Part shown: piece after piece, positions 1-64,000 of the stretch
How positions within the stretch are numbered: position 1 is the first letter of the stretch
How the letters are laid out: every line of letters begins with the position of its first letter
Assembly: GCF_030936135.1 (NCBI RefSeq)
Contig: NC_082637.1
Span: forward strand, 6,833,001 to 6,897,000
Origin: Gavia stellata
Lineage: Eukaryota; Chordata; Aves; Gaviiformes; Gaviidae
Direction of reading: 5' to 3'
Length of the DNA stretch: 64,000 bases
The notes under the pieces: generated by a model
Told to the model about the DNA's origin: nothing
The model's database searches: none
The model's input: only the letters and a program-made list of their open reading frames with translations
Program-made: the position numbers and the translations under genes

Positions 1-597
1 AATTTTCCTTAATTACTTTCCCATCTTCTCAGCTAGAAAGCTGTTTATATATGACTGCGCCAGGAAATAAATCTTATTAAAAAAAGCCATTTTTCTTTCG
101 CAATACGGGTTCTTCAGTCTCTGATCAGCCAGAGATGTTACGTTAAACAGACATGGGAGAGAGAAGCTTTTGGTTACAATTAACTTCATAATCTGATTCC
201 CAGTGAAAGAAGACACACTGAAGAAAGGACTGTGCAAGAAGTCTCCCTGTTTTATAGATCAAGGACAGACGAAGCAGTTTGTTTGACCCTGTGGAATATG
301 TATCTATATGATTTACCCATTACATATTCCAATTAATGTCTAAGTACCTAGCGAGACGGGAAAGTGCCAGTATCTGACTGTCACTGTGAGGACTACAGGC
401 TGGAGTAAAATGAATGGCTTGCCCACGGAAAAACTGATCCCAGAGCTCCCCAGAGTCCCCACCTTGGCTCAGCTCTCCCTCTACATCGCTTTACTTTACA
501 TGCACTGTAGTTTATGAATCCCCCCTTGAGTGAGTCTGTAGAAATCGGCATCTTCTGATCCCTTACCATTCATAAGCGGGATGGGGAAAAAATTAGG
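1..597. other. Intergenic DNA downstream of PIK3C3
   Basis: No coding similarity, splice-bounded exon or recognised repeat. The short open frames here are unsupported. Confidence 0.5.
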
Positions 598-1190
598 TGT
601 GCTGGTTTTGGCTGGGGTAGAGTTAATTTTCTTCATAGTAGCTAGTATGGGGCTGTGATTTTGATTTTTTGCTGAAAACAGTGTTGATAGCACAGGAATG
701 TTTTAGTTACTGCTGAGCAGTGCTTACACAGAGTCAAGGCCTTTTCTGCTTCTCACACCACCCCACCAGTGAGTAGGCTGGGGGTGCACAAGAAGTTGGG
801 AGGGGACACAGCCGGGACAGCTGACCCCAACTGACCAAAGGGATATTCCATACCATTTCATGTCATGCTCAGCATATAAAGCTGGGGGAAGAAGGAAGGG
901 AGGATGTTGGGAGTGATGGTGTTTTGTCTTCCCAAGTAACCGTTACGCGTGACGGAGCCCTGCTTTCCTGGAGATGGCTGAACAACTGCCTGCCGATGGG
1001 AAGTAGTGAACGAATTCCTTGTTTTGCTTTGCTTGTGCACGCGGCCTTCACTTTACCTATTAAATTGCCTTTGTCTCAATCCACGAGTTTTCTCACTTTT
1101 ATCCTTCCGATTCTCTCCCTCATCCCAACCGAGGGGAGTGAGCGAGCGGCTGTGTGGGGCTTAGTTGCCGGCTGGGGTTAAACCACAACA
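598..1190 (+). mobile_element. Solo LTR of an avian endogenous retrovirus
   Basis: A 593-bp segment begins TGTGCTGGTTTTGG and ends GGTTAAACCACAACA, so it has TG...CA ends. It holds a TATA box (TATAAA 875-880) and an ATTAAA polyadenylation signal (1059-1064). The flanks are TTAGG before and TTAAG after, a likely 5-bp target duplication with one mismatch. I recognise the body (the stretch from the five-prime end through the GTTACGCG block near 940-950) as an LTR type common in birds. No gag, pol or env lies next to it, so it is solo, left by LTR-LTR recombination. The 5-bp duplication suggests an ERVL-like class, which is an inference. Confidence 0.88.
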
Positions 1191-4100
1191 TTAAGACAAA
1201 CATGTTTCTGTCAAGAGAAGGAATTCAAAGTGGCTCTGTTAAATTTTGCACAACATCTAATTGTGGAGAGGCTTTATTCAGAATTTAAGTACCTCCCTGT
1301 GGTATAGCTTAATCCACTTTGGAAAGGACCATCCCAGACACAGCTTAACTGATTAACGTCTGTGTGTAGATGGGCTATGAATTTCTCCCCAAGCAACACT
1401 CCTGCCATTTCAGGTTTGAACCCATGCAAGTGAACTGCATCACTGCTCGATACTCTAGAAGCAACTGGGGTTAGGTATTTTACCCTCCAAAGTGGAATTT
1501 CTTCCTCCCCAGCAGAGTCCTTTCTAAATCATGGATGCTTGGGAGGACAGGAGGACACCAATACTGCACTTCAAGTAGCTTCACTATTGCAAAGAACCAT
1601 CACATCAGCTGAAGAGGTTACAAAAATCTATTTTAACACAATCCACCTGCAATCTGTTTTCAATGACTCCCTTAAGACTCCTTAAATGTAAGCGCTTCAG
1701 ATACCTCATAATAACCATGGTATTTTACCATCCACTGATGATACTGGGTCTTGTGAGTAAAACCTTTGCTGACTACAAAAGGAAGGCCATTTAGCCATAC
1801 TACTTCTCTTTGCTGCTACCCCACACTGTGAGGAGGCGTTAAGATTCCCATTCTCTGTTCCTCCTTCCCTTTTCCAAAGCCATTATTCCCCCAAAGCCCT
1901 GCAAAAGTGCTTTTTATTTTCGATTGCACACAGGAAGAACAAAGCCAGGTAACTGTCTGTAAGAACAAGGACATTTCTTGCCAAAAGGATACATGCCTTT
2001 TATATTAAAGCAAAGAGCCCATCCCTCTCTTTCGCACCCCCATACCCCAACCCCCCAAAAATACTACTTTGGCAATTACTGCTTCTTCCCCCCAAAAAGA
2101 AAAAAAGACGACTGTGCCACTTTCTGCTCCTGAAGCACTGGCAGTCGAAAACATCCAATGACAGTGTATAGGTAGGGGAGATAAAAAAAAAAAAGATGGC
2201 ACAATTTCTTTTCTTCCTTCACCTTCAATCCCAACAGAAAGACAACCAGAGATTCCAGAAGAAAATAAAATCAGGATGAAACCAAGATGAACGTTGAAAG
2301 GCAACCACAATGTTGAATGTACCCACAAGCTGGCTTTATAATACTTTTTATCTCTAGTTATACAAAATACAACTGCTGGGTGAAACAAGCCCATGGCAAA
2401 ATTATTTTTTGACTGTTCTGTTTCTTTTTCTCTGCTATGCTTCCTGGAGAGACTTAACAGAACGACTTTTGACAAGTTATTCTGCGACACAACTGGTACA
2501 GCTTGGTTTCCTACCAATTACTGCATCATGCTTTGATACACATGATGGGAGTTCACAGCCTTACTCCACATAGAAATTTGTGTGTGTATGCACCCCTGGC
2601 GTATGCATACACACAAATACATGTGCAGGGTGAAACTGCTGTCTGACATTCCCTGGGGACCTTCCTCTGACTGGGGATCTACCTTTGTGAAACATGTAGG
2701 AATTTCACCTTTAAGATTTGTACCCCTCAAGTCAACATTGGTAGTAGTTATTCAAGGGATTCAGAAGTTATTAGAGACAGACACATAATATACTCACAGT
2801 ATTGACTGCATAGAGATATTGAGCTGTGCTAGATAACCCACTAAATTAAACATTCTTACTCCAGTTAGTCAAAGCTTTAGACTCACATATCAAAGGAAAA
2901 AAATCCTTCATTCAAAACAAAATAGCTTATTCCCCCCAGGTTTTTGGTTTTTTTTTTTTTTTTTACTTTAAAAAGATGATACTGGACAAAGTGCTAAGAG
3001 CCACTAGATTTTACAAAATAAAGTCAGAACTTATTTTGTGTATCAGGATTTTAAAAAAATATGTATTCATATGTGGACTTCTAAATACCAAATATTGTTG
3101 AAAATGGTTCTCAGAAGACAAGACTTAAAAGTAACAAATTTACTTACATCTAGTATGTTGTAGCAGTCCCGGTGCTGTCCTGTTCTTCATGCTGCAAGGA
3201 TTCATAGGAGCTGGGGACAGAATATGCAGATCATCCCAAAAACAGTCACTAGGTCGACCAGAAATATATCCAGACAGTTTGTCAGCACTCAGCTAGTGTT
3301 TTACAAAATTCTTTGGAAAATACACTGAAAAAACCCACGAGGTCACTCAACAAGCAGAAACACAGATGAACACACAGTTTAGATTATGTTCCACTGACTC
3401 AGGCAAGCTTTTCCATTTCTGTGCCTGAGGGCCTCAATTTATAAAGTGGTCAGTGATTTACAGTGAAGTCAGGGTCTTCCTAAGCCTTATGTATCACTCA
3501 GATTCCATTTGAGTTCACGTGCTAACATTTATAACTGACTTAGTATATAGTTTTAATAGGGTGTTACATAGTCCAGCATATGAATAGGTTATTATATTCA
3601 TTTTAAACCACAAGACATAGTGAACAACCATGCATTCATTCATAATGTGTTTATAAAAGTTAGATTTAACATTTTATAAACCTCTTTGCAAAGTGGAATG
3701 TGCTGTAGGATCAGGTTGAGGATGTCTTTTGGGTTTTAACAAGGAGTCATCCTGAGCTTGTCTGGTCAACTGGTGCAGAGTGGCTTATGCCCATCTTCAT
3801 AATTAGTCTTGGGCAAGGAGAAGAGGAAGTTTTCTTCAAAAGAAGAGTTTTCTTCCAAAGAATTGGAGGGGAAGTCCTAGAATATATACAGTGGAAAGGG
3901 CTGAGGAGCAGGAATCAAGAACTGAGCCAAATGAAGTGTGGCTACATCATACAAATCAACAAGTTGCATGAGTACATAGGATATCCCTTCAAAACAAATT
4001 AAAGACAACAAATCTTTTTGTAGAATTTTCTTTGAATGTCTGAAAATTCCATGCTCTCAAAGATATCCTTTTAAGATACAACACAGTACTGTATGAAGAA

Positions 4101-4829
4101 TGAGTTCATGGGAAATGGAGGCAGTAGAGAAATATATATTTTTGCCAGATGAAGCAAGACCAAAAAAACCCCAGAAGAAAATGATAATTGCTACTTCTCC
4201 AAAGAAGAGTCAACTAAAGAAAAGAGGTACTACTGTGGCTCCTCTGTGGCATTGTGTTTTGCCAGCTAACACAAGCACTAAGTAACTAAGGTAATACAAT
4301 TCCTCTAAGTCACACATACAGGGCAAAAAGAGGGGCTGAACCAATGTTGTGCTTAACTAGGAAATTTGGGTAATATGCTGAAACAACTAAGGGTCCATCA
4401 CAGCCTTAGTGGGTTTTCCTCCATCAAAGTTTTTCTGGTGTTTGCTAGCAAAAGCAGCACAAAGCAAGACTGACTCACAAATATCAGTCAGATTCAGATT
4501 CAAATCAGCCCTTATCATCTTTATAATCGGGAAGGATTTCTTCCTGACTTAAGATTATCATTAAAAAAAAAATACTGGAGTATAAGAGCACCCTTTGAAG
4601 AGATCCACACATTTATGAAGAGCTAATTACATCATTGATCATTCAAAACAGATTCATTATGAACTCAACATGTGGCACAAAAGTCATTTTATGAGTGGCC
4701 GTATTCCTGCATCAAGCAAACTGAGGAGTGAAAATCCTTGCAAAAAGCCAAGAGTTATGAACATAATCCTCTAGTATGCCATGTCTCAGCAGGTAAGATT
4801 ACAAAGACAAAACAGAACACCTCAAGACT
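1191..4829. other. Intergenic DNA downstream of PIK3C3, between the LTR and the poly(A) site
   Basis: Single-copy-looking AT-rich sequence with homopolymer A/T runs (for example T-rich 2945-2964) and one hairpin at 2577-2617. A 170-codon minus-strand frame at 2005-2517 has no recognisable domain and low-complexity composition, and is not called. Confidence 0.5.
2577..2617. repeat. Imperfect inverted repeat (hairpin) with GTGTGT/ACACAC arms
   Basis: The left arm at 2577-2592 (TTTGTGTGTGTATGCA) pairs with 2604-2617 (TGCATACACACAAA) with one GT unit of slippage and an 11-base loop. It probably arose from a microsatellite. No function is evident. Confidence 0.6.
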
Positions 4830-5623
4830 GCAACAACAAAGAGTTTATTAGCATCAAGAATATATAACCACTGTACAGAAAACAGTCAGAGTTAAAGTGT
4901 GGAAATACTGAACCGCTCACTGTGCATTCTGGTTGCTGAGCCTGTTAGTGATGATTTAATTGGCTGCCTACAGCTGGCTAACTTATCAGCACTTAAAAAC
5001 ATTTTTGTAAGCAGGGAAGAAATGATTGTCCTTTCTAAATGATAACATTGCCCAAGGTGGGAAGTAAAGGATCATACAAATTACATTTAAAATTTACTCA
5101 AGGAACAAAGCTGGTGGGAAGGGAAGAGAGGAGATTGCCATAGTTTTGGGGTTTTTTTTCTGCACGGAGGAACTGTAGCCTCACTGCTGTAACTTTGTCT
5201 GTACTCGTGTTCAGTACAGCAATGATTTATATTTTTAAATAAGAAAAATATATTAACACGTACAAGAATTTACCATCAAATCCAGCCTCTTCTAGTTATC
5301 TTTGGCTCAAGTTGCTTACTTCAACCTTTGAGGCGCAAAGGTTTTCACTGGAAAGAAAAGCCATAGCATCTGAGCCCCACGGATGGTATAAACAACCATT
5401 TTCCTTCCAAAAAATAGTTGTTTTTAAACCACTTTAAAAAGTTGTTTTTAAGCCTCCAGTGAATGGAGACTTCAAAAGTTTATCCACCTCCTGAGCTCTC
5501 AATTCTCCATGCTACCAAACCTGCAGCTTTTGCCTTCCAAAACTGTTTGGTGAAGTCCACAAGGGCTTGAGAAAGTCTCTTTCTTGAGCATTTGCTTGTT
5601 TCCACCACAGGTAGGCAGAAGGC
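4830..5623 (-). other. PIK3C3: PIK3C3 3' untranslated region
   Basis: This stretch runs from the TAA at 5624-5626 to just past a minus-strand AATAAA (4844-4849). It is moderately AT-rich with no open frame or recognised repeat. The 3' end is inferred from the polyadenylation signal, so its exact base is uncertain. A weaker ATTAAA on the minus strand at 4955-4960 could give a shorter form. Confidence 0.65.
4844..4849 (-). terminator. PIK3C3: Polyadenylation signal AATAAA for PIK3C3
   Basis: TTTATT on the plus strand reads AATAAA on the gene strand about 0.8 kb after the stop codon. The DNA just downstream on the gene strand, around 4803-4821, reads as a T/G-rich run (TGTTCTGTTTTGTCTTTG), as expected for a downstream element. 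Confidence 0.6.
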
Positions 5624-63693
<58,070 letters not shown>

Positions 63694-64000
63694 CTACATA
63701 AAGGAAAGCATGTAATTGGCAAGATTCAAAGTTCTTGCTTGGGGGATAGGGGGCATGTATGGAAATAGCAACGCATTTCACTTCCACAGCATAATAAATT
63801 CAGCAAACTGGACGAAAAGTATCTTTGAATACAGTCTCTCATCCCTGATTCAGAACAAACTACACGAACAGCACCTTTGACAGCTGCAGTTCCTGAAAAC
63901 GGCAAAAATCTGTGCCTGGATAGCTATGCAGTTTATGGCTGTGAAGGACATTTGCTTACATCAAACTTAGGATTTTGTTTCATCTTCCATAAAAAGTAAG
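63694..64000 (-). other. PIK3C3: PIK3C3 intron 11, part
   Basis: The intron upstream of exon 12 runs off the window. No further exon was found in these 307 bp. Confidence 0.65.

Noticed and set aside
2005..2517. 170-codon minus-strand open frame downstream of PIK3C3
   Set aside because: Low-complexity composition, no recognisable domain and no splice or poly(A) context. Likely chance.

Overview
This is nuclear DNA from a bird. Two things show it: abundant CR1 LINEs (the dominant avian retrotransposon) with characteristic ATTCTATG-like 3' octamer tails, and a solo LTR of a type I recognise as common in avian genomes. The species cannot be fixed from the sequence alone.

The only gene is the C-terminal half of PIK3C3 (VPS34), the class III phosphatidylinositol 3-kinase, on the minus strand. 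Fourteen coding exons lie between 63693 and 5624, all with GT-AG junctions and continuous reading phase. If the gene has the 25-exon layout of human PIK3C3, they are exons 12-25. They encode 444 residues matching human positions 444-887: the end of the helical (PIK) domain, the linker, and the complete lipid kinase domain with ATP lysine, DRHxxN catalytic loop, DFG motif and C-terminal YWRK. A 3' UTR of about 0.8 kb runs to an AATAAA signal on the minus strand near 4844. Exons 1-11 and the promoter lie beyond 64000.

Layout from low to high coordinates. Positions 1-4829 are downstream intergenic DNA with a solo LTR (598-1190). Positions 4830-5638 are the 3' UTR and last exon. Intron 24 (5639-10963) holds a degraded minus-strand CR1. 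Intron 23 (11090-28394, 17.3 kb) holds an ancient CR1 relic near 12.7-13.2 kb, a short CR1 tail at 15.9 kb, and two minus-strand CR1s at 23.7-27.2 kb with a nested tail and an inverted tail. Intron 22 holds a second probable solo LTR (33144-33706). Intron 21 holds a short CR1. Intron 16 holds a fairly young plus-strand CR1 with an uninterrupted reverse transcriptase frame (51.8-53.8 kb). Intron 13 holds a related but broken plus-strand CR1 (58.4-59.9 kb).

PIK3C3 makes PtdIns3P with PIK3R4/VPS15, Beclin 1 and ATG14 or UVRAG, driving autophagy and endosomal traffic. The rest is non-coding or transposon-derived. I found no second host gene, no structural RNA gene and no undescribed biological system. 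The most interesting signals are the CR1 arrangement (an open RT frame antisense to a kinase gene, copies in both orientations around exons) and a T17-C18 homopolymer block in one CR1 3' UTR.
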